The notes under the pieces were generated by a model that had not been told where the DNA came from, searched no databases, and worked only from the letters and a program-made list of their open reading frames with translations. Positions 10,676 through 18,244 of a stretch of 64,000 nt of DNA are shown here, one piece after another; within the stretch, counting starts at the first letter, position 1; each line of letters opens with the position of its first letter. Location: positions 1,488,001 through 1,552,000 of the forward strand of contig NZ_VIWV01000001.1 of assembly GCF_007829875.1 (NCBI RefSeq). The letters run 5' to 3'. A program made the translations under genes and the position numbers. The DNA is from Streptomyces capillispiralis. Lineage in GTDB: Bacteria; Actinomycetota; Actinomycetes; Streptomycetales; Streptomycetaceae.

Positions 10676-11794
10676 TCACCCCCGCACCGTCCCGCGGCGG
10701 ATGTCGTACGCCGTCCCCGGGTGCAGCACCCGCAGCATCCGCTCGCCCTCGGCGGTGATCTCCTCCCACTGCCCCTGGGAGGGCCGGCCGAACGGCTCGA
10801 CGACGAGGGCGTGTTCCTCCAGCCGCCACAGCCCCGCCAGGAACCCGTCGGCGAGGAGGGCGCGGTGGGCGAGGTTGCCCTGCCAGGTGCGGCCCCGGTA
10901 CTCGGGCGGTACGACGCGGGTGCGGTCGGCGTGGGAGAGCAGCAGGTTGTCGAACTCGGGCAGGAAGCGCGGCGGGGCCGGGGTGTCCGGGTCGGGGCGG
11001 GGCGCGTCCGGCAGGTCGAAGAGTTCGGCGCCGTGCGTGTCGCGGAAGGTGACCAGCTGGGGCCGCAGGCGCTCGAAGACCTCCCGCAGCCGGGTCAGCC
11101 CGGCCCAGGTCTGCATGTCCTTCACGGAGGCGGGACCGAAGGCGGCGAGGTAGCGCAGCACGGCCTCCTCCGGCGCGGGCGCCGGCTGCGCCGGCCGGCC
11201 CAGCCAGCGCTCCGCGGTGGTCAGCGTGACCTGGCCGCTCCGCCCCCACAGCCCGCGCGGGGTGATCTGCACGAGGGGCAGCTTGCAGCGGGCGGCGACG
11301 GAGAGGGCCTGCGGGTCGGCGTCGGGCCACTCCCGCAGCAGGGCCTCGCGCAGCTGCTTCATGGTGCGCGGCTCGGCCTCGACCAGTTCGCGGGCGAGGG
11401 CGGCGAGCCGGTCCAGGTCGACGCCGGTGAGTCCCTTGCGGAACGCGGTGAGTTCGCGGTCCCGGGCGGGCTGCACCAGGGGCCGCAGGGTGAGGCAGTC
11501 GTGGGCGGTGTGGGTGTGGACGGTCGAGCGCAGGGTGACGATGCGGACGACGTCGCGGTCGGCCATCGGCCGGGACAGCGCCTCGGGCGTGAAGCCGTCG
11601 AGGCGGGCGGCGAGCGCGTAGTAGGGCGGCTTGACGTTCTGCGCCTGGAGGCCGACCAGGTGCGCGACCGCGTCCTCGGCGGACATCGGCGAGCGGCGCA
11701 GCAGCAGCTGCCGTTCGAGGGTGGCGCGGTTCAGCGCCCTGGTGCCCAGCACGGCGGCGGGGGCCCGTGTGACGCTCCGCTTGGTCTTCGTCAT
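10676..11794 (-). CDS. Winged-helix DNA-binding protein, AlkZ-like DNA glycosylase family
   Basis: 372 residues of the HTH_42 (AlkZ/YcaQ) family, whose characterised members excise alkylated bases and unhook interstrand crosslinks, often for self-protection by antibiotic producers. The Q-x-Q catalytic signature of this family is present as HLVGLQAQ (Gln50, Gln52). Other typical segments: LRSTVHTHTAHDCLTLRP, YLAAFGPASVKDMQTWAGL, LPEFDNLLLSHADR, RTWQGNLAHRALLADGFLAGLW. Full length. A housekeeping glycosylase is as likely as a resistance protein, since no biosynthetic cluster is adjacent. ATG 11794 is preceded by no strong ribosome site. Confidence 0.88.
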   Translation of the reverse strand: MTKTKRSVTRAPAAVLGTRALNRATLERQLLLRRSPMSAEDAVAHLVGLQAQNVKPPYYALAARLDGFTPEALSRPMADRDVVRIVTLRSTVHTHTAHDCLTLRPLVQPARDRELTAFRKGLTGVDLDRLAALARELVEAEPRTMKQLREALLREWPDADPQALSVAARCKLPLVQITPRGLWGRSGQVTLTTAERWLGRPAQPAPAPEEAVLRYLAAFGPASVKDMQTWAGLTRLREVFERLRPQLVTFRDTHGAELFDLPDAPRPDPDTPAPPRFLPEFDNLLLSHADRTRVVPPEYRGRTWQGNLAHRALLADGFLAGLWRLEEHALVVEPFGRPSQGQWEEITAEGERMLRVLHPGTAYDIRRGTVRG

Positions 11795-12036
11795 ACCGGC
11801 ACGCTAGCCGCCGTCGCGGTCAATTCCTGTCCGCGATGCCGCCGCGAAGTCCACCGCACCGAGGGGTGGTCGTCGGCACATGGAATACCGCGCACACCCA
11901 TGTGGCCACCTTCCCGAATACCTGCCCATATTCGGGACATCCCGCGCGGGCGAGTAACACTGCGACGGCCGATAAACGCTGACGTCTACGGGGCCCGTGA
12001 ACGGCCCGCGATTCACGCACGCCAGATTGGATTCCC
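11795..12036. other. Divergent intergenic region
   Basis: 242 bases between the AlkZ-like gene and the small membrane protein gene. Contains AT-rich patches (GAATACCTGCCCATATTCGG). GAATA/TATTC form a short dyad at about 11925-11939. No gene was recognised. Confidence 0.3.
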
Positions 12037-12396
12037 GTGAGCCATATCGACCCGACACCCGGGCAGTACGTCCACGACGACCGGCCCGCACCCGACCCCT
12101 ACCGCCACGAGCGGCGCGAGTCCACCGCCCGGAGGACCGCACTGACCGTCCAGACCCTCGCCGACGTCGCGGCCGGCTTCCTGATCCTGTGGATCGCGCT
12201 CCATCTGCTCGGGGCCAATGAAGCGAATGTCTTCGTCGAATTCGTGCGGGATACCGCGGACATTCTGTCCTGGTGGTCACAGGACATTTTCACCATGGAC
12301 ACAGAAGGCCTTCGCGTTCTCCTCAACCATGGTCTGCCCGCACTCATTTACCTGGCCGTCGGTCACGGAATCGCCGCACGGCTGAACCGCGCATGA
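12037..12396 (+). CDS. Small membrane protein, function unknown
   Basis: 119 residues from GTG 12037. A polar N-terminal 35 residues (PDPYRHERRES) precede a first hydrophobic helix (ADVAAGFLILWIALHLLG, ~46-64) and a second (GLPALIYLAVGHGIAARL, ~98-116). The middle contains an acidic/aromatic loop. Codon use drifts to lower GC in its second half (GAAGCGAATGTCTTCGTCGAA), unlike neighbours. The stop TGA overlaps an in-frame ATG of the next short reading frame. No known family recognised; likely a conserved Streptomyces membrane protein. Confidence 0.75.
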   Translation: MSHIDPTPGQYVHDDRPAPDPYRHERRESTARRTALTVQTLADVAAGFLILWIALHLLGANEANVFVEFVRDTADILSWWSQDIFTMDTEGLRVLLNHGLPALIYLAVGHGIAARLNRA

Positions 12397-12434
12397 CCGC
12401 GCCCGGAACGACTCCCCCACGAAGGACCAGCCCC

Positions 12435-12608
12435 GTGACCTCGCCCCTCTCCTCCGACGAGCACCTGCCGGTCTACGACAGCCTGGTGCGCGAACGCGGT
12501 GACGTCGTCGCCGAAGCGCGCGAGGTGTCCGAGCGGACCCTCGACGAGGCCCGGCAGGCCCTGGCCGGCACCGGCACCCGGCCCCGTCCGCGGCCGGCGC
12601 CCCGCTGA
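12435..12608 (+). CDS. Small acidic-helical protein, unknown
   Basis: 57 residues from GTG 12435, selected because AAGGA is eight bases upstream. An alternative ATG at 12393 overlaps the preceding stop (ATGA) and would add 14 Pro/Thr-rich residues. The body (HLPVYDSLVRERGDVVAEA) is a charged amphipathic helix, ending in an Arg/Pro tail RPRPRPAPR. Probably coexpressed with the membrane protein upstream. No family recognised. Confidence 0.55.
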   Translation: MTSPLSSDEHLPVYDSLVRERGDVVAEAREVSERTLDEARQALAGTGTRPRPRPAPR

Positions 12609-12669
12609 GCCCCGGACGGGCCGCGGCCGTGCCGATTGCCCTCCGTCGGCGGGGGCACTCGGTGCGACT

Positions 12670-13593
12670 GTGTACGGACGACGGAGCGCGGGACCGCGGC
12701 GGGTCCTGCTGACCGGGTGGTTCAGCTTCCGCGACGGGGAGGCGACCGCCGGGGACGTGCTGGCCCTGCTCCGGGTGGAGGAGGTCCTGCGGGCGGCCGG
12801 GATGGCCTACGACGTCGTCTGGAGCCCGGGCTTCCGGCCGCGGGCGCTGCACTTCGACGAGGTGCGGCCCGGCGACTACTCCCATCTGGTGTTCGTGTGC
12901 GGCCCGCTGCACGGGCCGCAGGTCGAGGAGTTGCACCGGCGTTTCGCGCACTGCGTACGGATCGCCGTGGGGACGTCGGTGATCGACCCCGGCGGTGCGG
13001 CCGTGACCGGCTTCCACCGCGTGCTGGCGCGGGACGCCCCCGGCGGCGAGCCGACCGAGGACCTGGCGGCCCGCGCCCCGGCGGTGCCCGCGCGGCCCGT
13101 GGTCGGGGTGATCCTCACCCACGGCCAGCAGGAGTACGGGCCGCTGCGGCGGCACGCGCAGGTGGCGGACCGTGTGACGCGCTGGCTGGCCGGCAAGGAC
13201 TGTGCGCGGCTGGAGCTGGAGACCCGGCTGGACACCCGGGACTGGCACCTGAGCGCGACGCCGGCACAGGTGCAGTCGGTGCTGGCCCGGCTGGACCTCG
13301 TCGTCACCGACCGGCTGCACGGGCTGGTGCTCGCGCTGCGGGTCGGCACGCCGGTGCTGGCGGTGGACCCGGTGGCGGGCGGCGCCAAGGTGACCGCGCA
13401 GGCCCGCGCCTGCGGCTGGCCCGCGCTGCTGGCCGCCGAGCAGGTGGACGAGCGCCGGCTGGAGCGGTGGTGGGACTGGTGCCTGACCTCGGGCCGGGTG
13501 GCGGCACGGCAGGCCCGCGACGCGTTCCGGGAGGGCCGGGCGCCGGACGGCGCGGACCGGCTGGTGGAACTGCTCACGCCGCGCGCCGGTTAG
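12670..13593 (+). CDS. Polysaccharide pyruvyl transferase family protein
   Basis: 307 residues. GT-B-like fold enzyme family (CsaB/WcaK type) that adds pyruvate ketals to surface glycans. Evidence: N-terminal VLLTGWFSFRDGEATAGD (the G-x-F-x-x-x-x-G-x-x-x-x-GD pattern of the family), and the C-terminal TDRLHGLVLALRVGTPVLA motif, in which the RLHG is diagnostic. GTG 12670 is the only start before the conserved region, with only a weak G-rich ribosome site. Converges on the glycosyltransferase operon, suggesting a shared role in surface polysaccharide. Annotated substrates are inference. Confidence 0.82.
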   Translation: MYGRRSAGPRRVLLTGWFSFRDGEATAGDVLALLRVEEVLRAAGMAYDVVWSPGFRPRALHFDEVRPGDYSHLVFVCGPLHGPQVEELHRRFAHCVRIAVGTSVIDPGGAAVTGFHRVLARDAPGGEPTEDLAARAPAVPARPVVGVILTHGQQEYGPLRRHAQVADRVTRWLAGKDCARLELETRLDTRDWHLSATPAQVQSVLARLDLVVTDRLHGLVLALRVGTPVLAVDPVAGGAKVTAQARACGWPALLAAEQVDERRLERWWDWCLTSGRVAARQARDAFREGRAPDGADRLVELLTPRAG

Positions 13594-13775
13594 CCGGGCG
13601 GGGGCGGGCAGAGGGTCGCCGGCCAAGGTGTCGCGCGGGAACGGGCAGGTGCCTGCGGCGGCACGGACCTGCGGGCCGCGACTCGCCCCTCCGGCAACCG
13701 GGTCGGCCGGGGGCGGTCGGGCCCGTGCGGCCGGTGCCCGCTCCCCACCGCCGGGCCCCGGCGCGCACGGGTGTC
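13594..13775. other. Convergent intergenic region, no gene seen
   Basis: 182 GC-rich bases between the pyruvyltransferase and GT2 stops. Several G- and C-runs could form hairpins, but none is a clean terminator. Confidence 0.3.
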
Positions 13776-14672
13776 TCAACCGGTGTAGCGGCGGGCCGTG
13801 GAGGTGCGCTGGGCGGGTTCCAGGAGGCGGAGCCGGGACTCGACCTCGTCGGGCAGGACGCGGCGTTCCCGCAGCACCCAGGGCAGGGCGGCGGCCGCCT
13901 CGGCGAAGGCGCGCAGGGAGGCGGTGTCGCGCGGGACGGTGCGGGCCAGGTGCAGGGTGCGGCGCAGGGCGCGGCCGGCCGGGCGGCGCAGCCAGGTGAA
14001 CCACAGGGTGTTGCGGATGCCGTGCATCCGGCGCAGCGTCGGGTCCCGCGCCTGCGACGCCTGGTGGTGGACCGTGAGGTGGTCGGCGTAGGTGAGCCAC
14101 CAGCCGTCGGCCGCCAGGTCGGCGGCCAGCAGTTCCTCCTCGCCGCCGAGCCACAGGCGCGGGTGGAAGCCGCCCGCGGTGCGGAAGGCGTCGGTGCGCA
14201 GCACGGTCGCGGCGGCCAGGAACGAGCCGAGCGCCGGTCCGGGCAGCCAGTGCGGGCCGGGCACCGGCGAGTCGCGCAGTTCACGGACGATCGGGTCCTC
14301 GGTGCCGTCGGGTTCGACGATGATCCGCGCGGTGACCGAGCCGAGCGCCGGGTGCCGGTCGAGCAGGTCGGCGGCGCCTGCCAGGGATCCTGGCGACCAC
14401 CAGGAGTCGTCGTCGCAGAAGGCGATGTAGGGGGTGCGGACCTCGCGCACGGCGAGGTTGCGGCCGACGGCGCCGAGGTTGCGGCCGGGGCACAGCAGCC
14501 GGACGCCGGGGTGGTGGCGGGCGACGGCCTCGGCGGTGCCGTCGGCGGAGCCGTTGTCGGTGACGATCACCGGCGGGCGTTCGGGGAGCGCGGCGAGGTG
14601 GCCGAGGGTGCGCAGCAGTTCGGGGCGCCGGTTGTGGGTGATGACGACGACGGTCGTGCGGGGGTCGGTCAT
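13776..14672 (-). CDS. Glycosyltransferase family 2
   Basis: 298 residues with a GT-A fold. VVVITHNRRPELLRTL (nucleotide site), TDNGSADGT, IAFCDDDSWW (DXD-type metal site) and a GGEEELLAADLAADGWWL segment corresponding to the acceptor/ED motif. The C-terminal part (RRMHGIRNTLWFTWLRRP) is a basic amphipathic helix suggesting membrane association. ATG 14672 overlaps the upstream GT2 stop by four bases. Closely similar in layout to its upstream neighbour, so the two are probably tandem duplicates that have diverged. Likely acts on a cell-surface glycan using a nucleotide sugar. Confidence 0.92.
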   Translation of the reverse strand: MTDPRTTVVVITHNRRPELLRTLGHLAALPERPPVIVTDNGSADGTAEAVARHHPGVRLLCPGRNLGAVGRNLAVREVRTPYIAFCDDDSWWSPGSLAGAADLLDRHPALGSVTARIIVEPDGTEDPIVRELRDSPVPGPHWLPGPALGSFLAAATVLRTDAFRTAGGFHPRLWLGGEEELLAADLAADGWWLTYADHLTVHHQASQARDPTLRRMHGIRNTLWFTWLRRPAGRALRRTLHLARTVPRDTASLRAFAEAAAALPWVLRERRVLPDEVESRLRLLEPAQRTSTARRYTG

Positions 14673-15538
14673 ACGGTCGCCCCTTCCAGCATGCGGGCGG
14701 CCCGCTCCACGTGCGGAGGCAGCGGACGGCGCTCGCGCAGGGCCGCCGGCAGACGGCTCAGGGTCTCCCGCAGGGCCCGCCGGGCCTGGTGGTCGCCGCG
14801 TGCCTCGGCGGCCAGGGCCCCGGTGCGGGCCAGGGCGTGCGGGACGGGGCGGCGCAGCCAGGCGGTCAGGAGTGCGTTGCGGCGCTGGAGCGCCGGGCGG
14901 TCCGGGCGCGGGGCGGGGTCCGGGTGGTGGTGGGCGACGACGTCGGGGCAGTGGGTGACGCCCCAGCCGCGCGCGGCGAGGTCGTAGGCGAGGAGGGTCT
15001 CCTCGCCGCCGAAGAACAGCAGCCGGTGGAAGCCGCCGGCGTCGAGGTGGGCGGTGCGGCGGACGACGGCGCCGCAGGCGAGGAAGCCGAGCACCTGGGT
15101 GCCGGGCAGGTCGGTGGCCGGGCCCAGCGGGGAGGCGGCGAGGACGTCGTTGAGCGGGTCGGGGTCGGCGGACGGACCGACGAGGGTGCGGGCGGCGATC
15201 AGGCCGAGCCGGGGATGGGCGTCGAACAGGTCGACCGCCCGGCCGAGTGCTCCGGGCGCCCACCAGGAGTCGTCGTCGCTGAACGCCACGTACGGGGTGT
15301 CGAGGACGCGGGCGCCGTGGTTGCGGGCCAGGGCGCCGTGGTTGACGGGCAGCGCCAGGACGCGCACCTCGGGGAAGTCCCGGGCGAGCAGGGCGCGCGT
15401 GTCGTCGGTGGAGGCGTTGTCGGCGACGAGGATCTCGGGGCGTTCGGGCAGGGCGGTCAGGTGCCGCAGGGTGACGGCGAGCCGGTCGCACCGGTTGCGG
15501 GTGGCGATGACGACGCCGATGGGGCGGTGGTCGGTCAC
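14669..15538 (-). CDS. Glycosyltransferase family 2
   Basis: 289 residues. GVVIATRNRCDRLAVTL, ADNASTDDT, VAFSDDDSWW (DXD), FFGGEETLLAYDLAARGWG, then a basic LLTAWLRRPVPHALAR helix, paralleling the downstream GT2. Start GTG 15538 with AAGGA eight bases upstream. It is now cut off from the GT9 gene of the same strand by the IS110 element, so its expression depends on read-through or on sequence in the element. Confidence 0.92.
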   Translation of the reverse strand: MTDHRPIGVVIATRNRCDRLAVTLRHLTALPERPEILVADNASTDDTRALLARDFPEVRVLALPVNHGALARNHGARVLDTPYVAFSDDDSWWAPGALGRAVDLFDAHPRLGLIAARTLVGPSADPDPLNDVLAASPLGPATDLPGTQVLGFLACGAVVRRTAHLDAGGFHRLLFFGGEETLLAYDLAARGWGVTHCPDVVAHHHPDPAPRPDRPALQRRNALLTAWLRRPVPHALARTGALAAEARGDHQARRALRETLSRLPAALRERRPLPPHVERAARMLEGATV

Positions 15539-15561
15539 GGGGTGTCCTTAAGAATGTTGGG

Positions 15562-15740
15562 CGGTCCGGGAGGACCGGGTGTGGCTGATGGGGTGTTTGC
15601 CGTTGATGGCTCCCGGAGAATGGCCGCCCGGTCCTCCGGGACGCTCCGACTGCTGATTGAGAACTGCGGGCATCGCTGGTTAAGGACCTGTCGGCGGAGT
15701 GTTCCCCGGGCCACAGAAGTGCTGGTCACGGTGGAACGGA
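15562..15740 (+). ncRNA. Candidate IS110 bridge RNA region (left end)
   Basis: IS110 recombinases are known to be guided by a structured RNA encoded in the noncoding end of the element. Here the left noncoding end has alternative strong structures: a six-base stem CGGTCC/GGACCG with GGGA loop at 15562-15577, a CCCGG/CCGGG stem at 15627-15640, and, overlapping both, an 11-base perfect long-range pairing of GGAGGACCGGG (15569-15579) with CCCGGTCCTCC (15627-15637) enclosing 47 bases. The loops were not resolved into target and donor guides. Confidence 0.4.
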
Positions 15741-15749
15741 GCGACGGGC

Positions 15750-16952
15750 TTGAGCAGGGCTCACGCGCGGATATGGGTCGGCATCGACGCAGGCAAGGGG
15801 CATCACTGGGCGGTGGCGGTGAACGCCGACGGTGAGACACTGTTCTCGACGAAGGTGCTCAACGATGAGGCCCAGATCCTGACGCTGATCGACACGGCCC
15901 GGGAGAAGGCCGACGAGGTGCGGTGGGCGGTGGACATCTCCGGCCGTGCCTCCGCCCTGCTGCTGGCCCTGCTGATCGCGCACGGTCAGCAGGTGGTCTA
16001 CGTGCCCGGTCGCACTGTCAACCGGATGACCGGCGCCTACCGCGGTGAGGGCAAGACCGACGCCAAGGACGCCCTGGTCATCGCCGACCAGGCCCGCATG
16101 CGCCGGGACTTCGCCCCGATCGGGACTCCGCCAGAGCTGGTTTCCACACTGCAGCTGCTGACCGGCTACCGGCGGGACCTGATCGCCGACCGGGTCCGGC
16201 TCATCAACCGGCTGCGCGACCTGCTGGTCGGCATCTGCCCGGCCCTGGAGCGGGCATTCGACTACTCCGCCTCCAAGGGCCCGGTCGTCATGCTCACCGA
16301 GTACCAGACCCCGGCCGCCCTGCGGCGGATCGGCGTCAAGCGGCTGACCACCTGGCTGGAACGACGCAAGGTCCGCAGTGCCGACACCGTCGCGGCCAAG
16401 GCCGTCGAGGCCGCCCAGTCCCAGACCACCGCCCTGCCCGGCGAGGCCCGGGCCGCCAAGCTGGTGCGCGACCTGGCCCACCAGCTCCTGGCCCTGGACG
16501 AACGGATCAAGGACAACGACCAGGAGATCCGCGAGACCTTCCGCACCGACGACCGCGCCGAGATCATCGAGTCCCTGCCCGGCATGGGCCCGATCCTGGG
16601 TGCCGAGTTCGTCGCAATCGTCGGGGACCTCTCCGGCTACCGCGACGCCGGACGCCTGGCCTCGCACGCCGGCCTGGCGCCGGTGCCTCGCGACTCCGGC
16701 CGCCGCACCGGCAACTACCACCGGCCCAAACGCTACAACCGGCGCCTGCGCTGGCTGTTCTACATGTCCGCGCAGTCCGCGATGATGCGACCGGGACCTT
16801 CGAGGGACTACTACCTCAAGAAACGCGCCGAGGGCCTGATCCACACGCAGGCATTGCTCGCACTCGCCCGCCGACGGGTCAACGTGCTGTGGGCGATGCT
16901 GCGTGACAAGAGGCTGTTCACCTCCGTCCCGCCAGTCACGCAGGCGGCTTGA
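15750..16952 (+). CDS. IS110-family transposase (DEDD recombinase)
   Basis: 400 residues from TTG 15750 (GGAGCG upstream); GTG 15699 is an in-frame alternative. N-terminal RuvC-like DEDD domain begins WVGIDAGKGHHW (first Asp13), with VDISGRASALLLALL and GKTDAKDALVIADQAR supplying later acidic positions. A coiled helical linker follows, then the C-terminal transposase domain ESLPGMGPILGAEFVAIVG and GRLASHAGLAPVPRDSG, which carries the conserved serine region of this family. Looks intact, without frameshift or stop, so the insertion may be recent. Confidence 0.93.
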   Translation: MSRAHARIWVGIDAGKGHHWAVAVNADGETLFSTKVLNDEAQILTLIDTAREKADEVRWAVDISGRASALLLALLIAHGQQVVYVPGRTVNRMTGAYRGEGKTDAKDALVIADQARMRRDFAPIGTPPELVSTLQLLTGYRRDLIADRVRLINRLRDLLVGICPALERAFDYSASKGPVVMLTEYQTPAALRRIGVKRLTTWLERRKVRSADTVAAKAVEAAQSQTTALPGEARAAKLVRDLAHQLLALDERIKDNDQEIRETFRTDDRAEIIESLPGMGPILGAEFVAIVGDLSGYRDAGRLASHAGLAPVPRDSGRRTGNYHRPKRYNRRLRWLFYMSAQSAMMRPGPSRDYYLKKRAEGLIHTQALLALARRRVNVLWAMLRDKRLFTSVPPVTQAA

Positions 16953-16957
16953 CACGA

Positions 16958-17959
16958 TCATTGAGATTCTCCTCCTCCCGGGCGGCGGGCGGGGTCGGGC
17001 AGGCCGCCGAGGGCGCGCAGGACCTCGGCGGGGGTGATCCGCAGCAGCGCCGGGTCGGGGCGGTCGCCGTGCGGATCGCCCTCCGGGCCGTGCCACAGGG
17101 CGGTGTGGCGGGGGTGTGGGGGCGGGCCCCACCGGCTGGGCGGCACCGGGCCGAAGAGGGTGACGGTCGGGGTGGCGTGGGCGACCGCCAGGTGGGCGAT
17201 GCCGGTGTCGCCGCTGACGACGGCACGGGCGCCGGCGACGAGGGCGGAGAGCCGGTCGAAGGGGATGCCGTCGGCGAAGACGTCGGTGTCGGGCAGGCCG
17301 GTCTGTTCGGCGAGCCGCGCCACCAGGTCCCCCTCGTCCGCTCCCCCGGTGACCACGACGCGTGTGCCGCGCTCGCGCAGGACCGCGGCGACGGCCGCGT
17401 ACCGGTCGACCGGCCAGCGGCGGGCGGGGGACCCGGCACCCGGGTGCAGGACGACGGCGCCGGGGGCCGGGGACGCGGCGCGCGGGCGGGGCAGCAGCAG
17501 GTCGGCGGGGTCGGCGTCGATGCCGTAGGAGCGCAGGAGCCGGCACCAGCGGTCCCGTTCGTGCTCCTCCGCGTCCCAGGGCGGGCCCTCGATCTCCGGG
17601 GTCCCGGGGTGCGCGAACGCCAGCAGCCGCTGGGGGCGCAGGTCCTGGAGCAGGCGGTGGCTGGGCGGCCCGTTGCCGTGCAGGTCCACGGCGACGTCCG
17701 GGGGCGGACCGGTCCAGTCGAGGGTGCGGGGTACGGCGCGGCCGGGGGCGGATGCGGGCAGCAACCGGTCCACGGCGCCGGTGGCCTCGGCGACCGGGGC
17801 GAGTCCGGCGGGCGCGGCCAGCACGAGGTCGTGGCCGGGGAACGCCCGCCGCAGGGCCCGCAGTGCGGGCACCCCGGCCAGCAGATCACCGAGCCCCAGC
17901 GCCCGCAGGACCAGCAGCCGGGGCCGCGCCGGTACGGGGACGGCGTGCGGCGGGGTCAC
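16958..17959 (-). CDS. Glycosyltransferase family 9 (heptosyltransferase-like)
   Basis: 333 residues. GT-B fold: LLVLRALGLGDLLAGVPAL at the N-terminus (nucleotide-sugar binding G-x-G-D), VVLHPGAGSPARRWPVD, VVVTGGADEGDL, VVSGDTGIAHLAVAHATP and LFGPVPPSRWG are signature segments of ADP-heptose:LPS heptosyltransferases. GTG 17959 is coupled (GTGA) to the stop of a 48-codon frame. The C-terminal tail (RRPGGGESQ) runs into the IS110 right end, so the last few residues may not be native. The family uses ADP-heptose in Gram-negatives; donor in Streptomyces unknown. Confidence 0.9.
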   Translation of the reverse strand: MTPPHAVPVPARPRLLVLRALGLGDLLAGVPALRALRRAFPGHDLVLAAPAGLAPVAEATGAVDRLLPASAPGRAVPRTLDWTGPPPDVAVDLHGNGPPSHRLLQDLRPQRLLAFAHPGTPEIEGPPWDAEEHERDRWCRLLRSYGIDADPADLLLPRPRAASPAPGAVVLHPGAGSPARRWPVDRYAAVAAVLRERGTRVVVTGGADEGDLVARLAEQTGLPDTDVFADGIPFDRLSALVAGARAVVSGDTGIAHLAVAHATPTVTLFGPVPPSRWGPPPHPRHTALWHGPEGDPHGDRPDPALLRITPAEVLRALGGLPDPARRPGGGESQ

Positions 17960-18102
17960 CGGGCGCCCTCCGCGCCCCGTCCGCCCAGGGGGCCACCGGC
18001 CGGCAAGGGCGTGTCCCCGGCGACCGGGAGAGGCACCGTGCCGCTCGGCTCACCCCCCGTTCCCCCGCCGCCGTAGGCGGTGGCGGCCGCGGGTCCGGTC
18101 AT
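17956..18102 (-). CDS. 48-residue coupled micro-ORF, doubtful
   Basis: ATG 18102 overlaps the stop of the GT4 remnant (TGATG) and its own stop overlaps the GT9 GTG start (GTGA). The product is low-complexity Gly/Pro-rich (MTGPAAATAYGGGGTGG) and resembles no family. Either a small spacer peptide maintaining translational coupling or the remnant of a deleted gene. Codon bias cannot decide at this length and GC. Confidence 0.35.
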   Translation of the reverse strand: MTGPAAATAYGGGGTGGEPSGTVPLPVAGDTPLPAGGPLGGRGAEGAR

Positions 18103-18244
18103 CAGGCCACCTCCTTCGGGGTCGCGTGCGCGGTGAGGACCCGGCGGTGGACGGCCTCGACGCCGGCGGCGACGCGGCTCCAGGTGTAGTGGGCCAGGAC
18201 GCGTTCGCGCCCCGCGGTGCCGTAGCGGCGGCGCGGGATCCTCA
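18102..18244 (-). pseudogene. GT4 glycosyltransferase remnant (C-terminal tail only)
   Basis: 47 codons: MRIPRRRYGTAGRERVL, then AHYTWSRVAAGVEAVHRRVL. The second part is the characteristic C-terminal helix of GT4 glycosyltransferases, which are normally about 380 residues. ATG 18244 still overlaps the upstream GT9 stop (ATGA), and MRI is a common GT4 N-terminus, so the simplest reading is an internal in-frame deletion of about 1 kb that fused the first codons to the tail. It cannot be a working enzyme. Confidence 0.75.

Larger units (their letters stand above)
15545..16957 (+). mobile_element. IS110-family insertion sequence (ends approximate)
   Basis: About 1.4 kb, holding one transposase gene and about 200 noncoding bases on its left side. 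IS110 elements lack terminal inverted repeats, so ends cannot be set by eye. The left edge lies just beyond the ribosome site of the GT2 gene; the right edge lies just after the transposase stop, where the GT9 reading frame ends abruptly (final codons likely supplied by the element). Orientation is opposite to the glycan operon. Confidence 0.85.
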
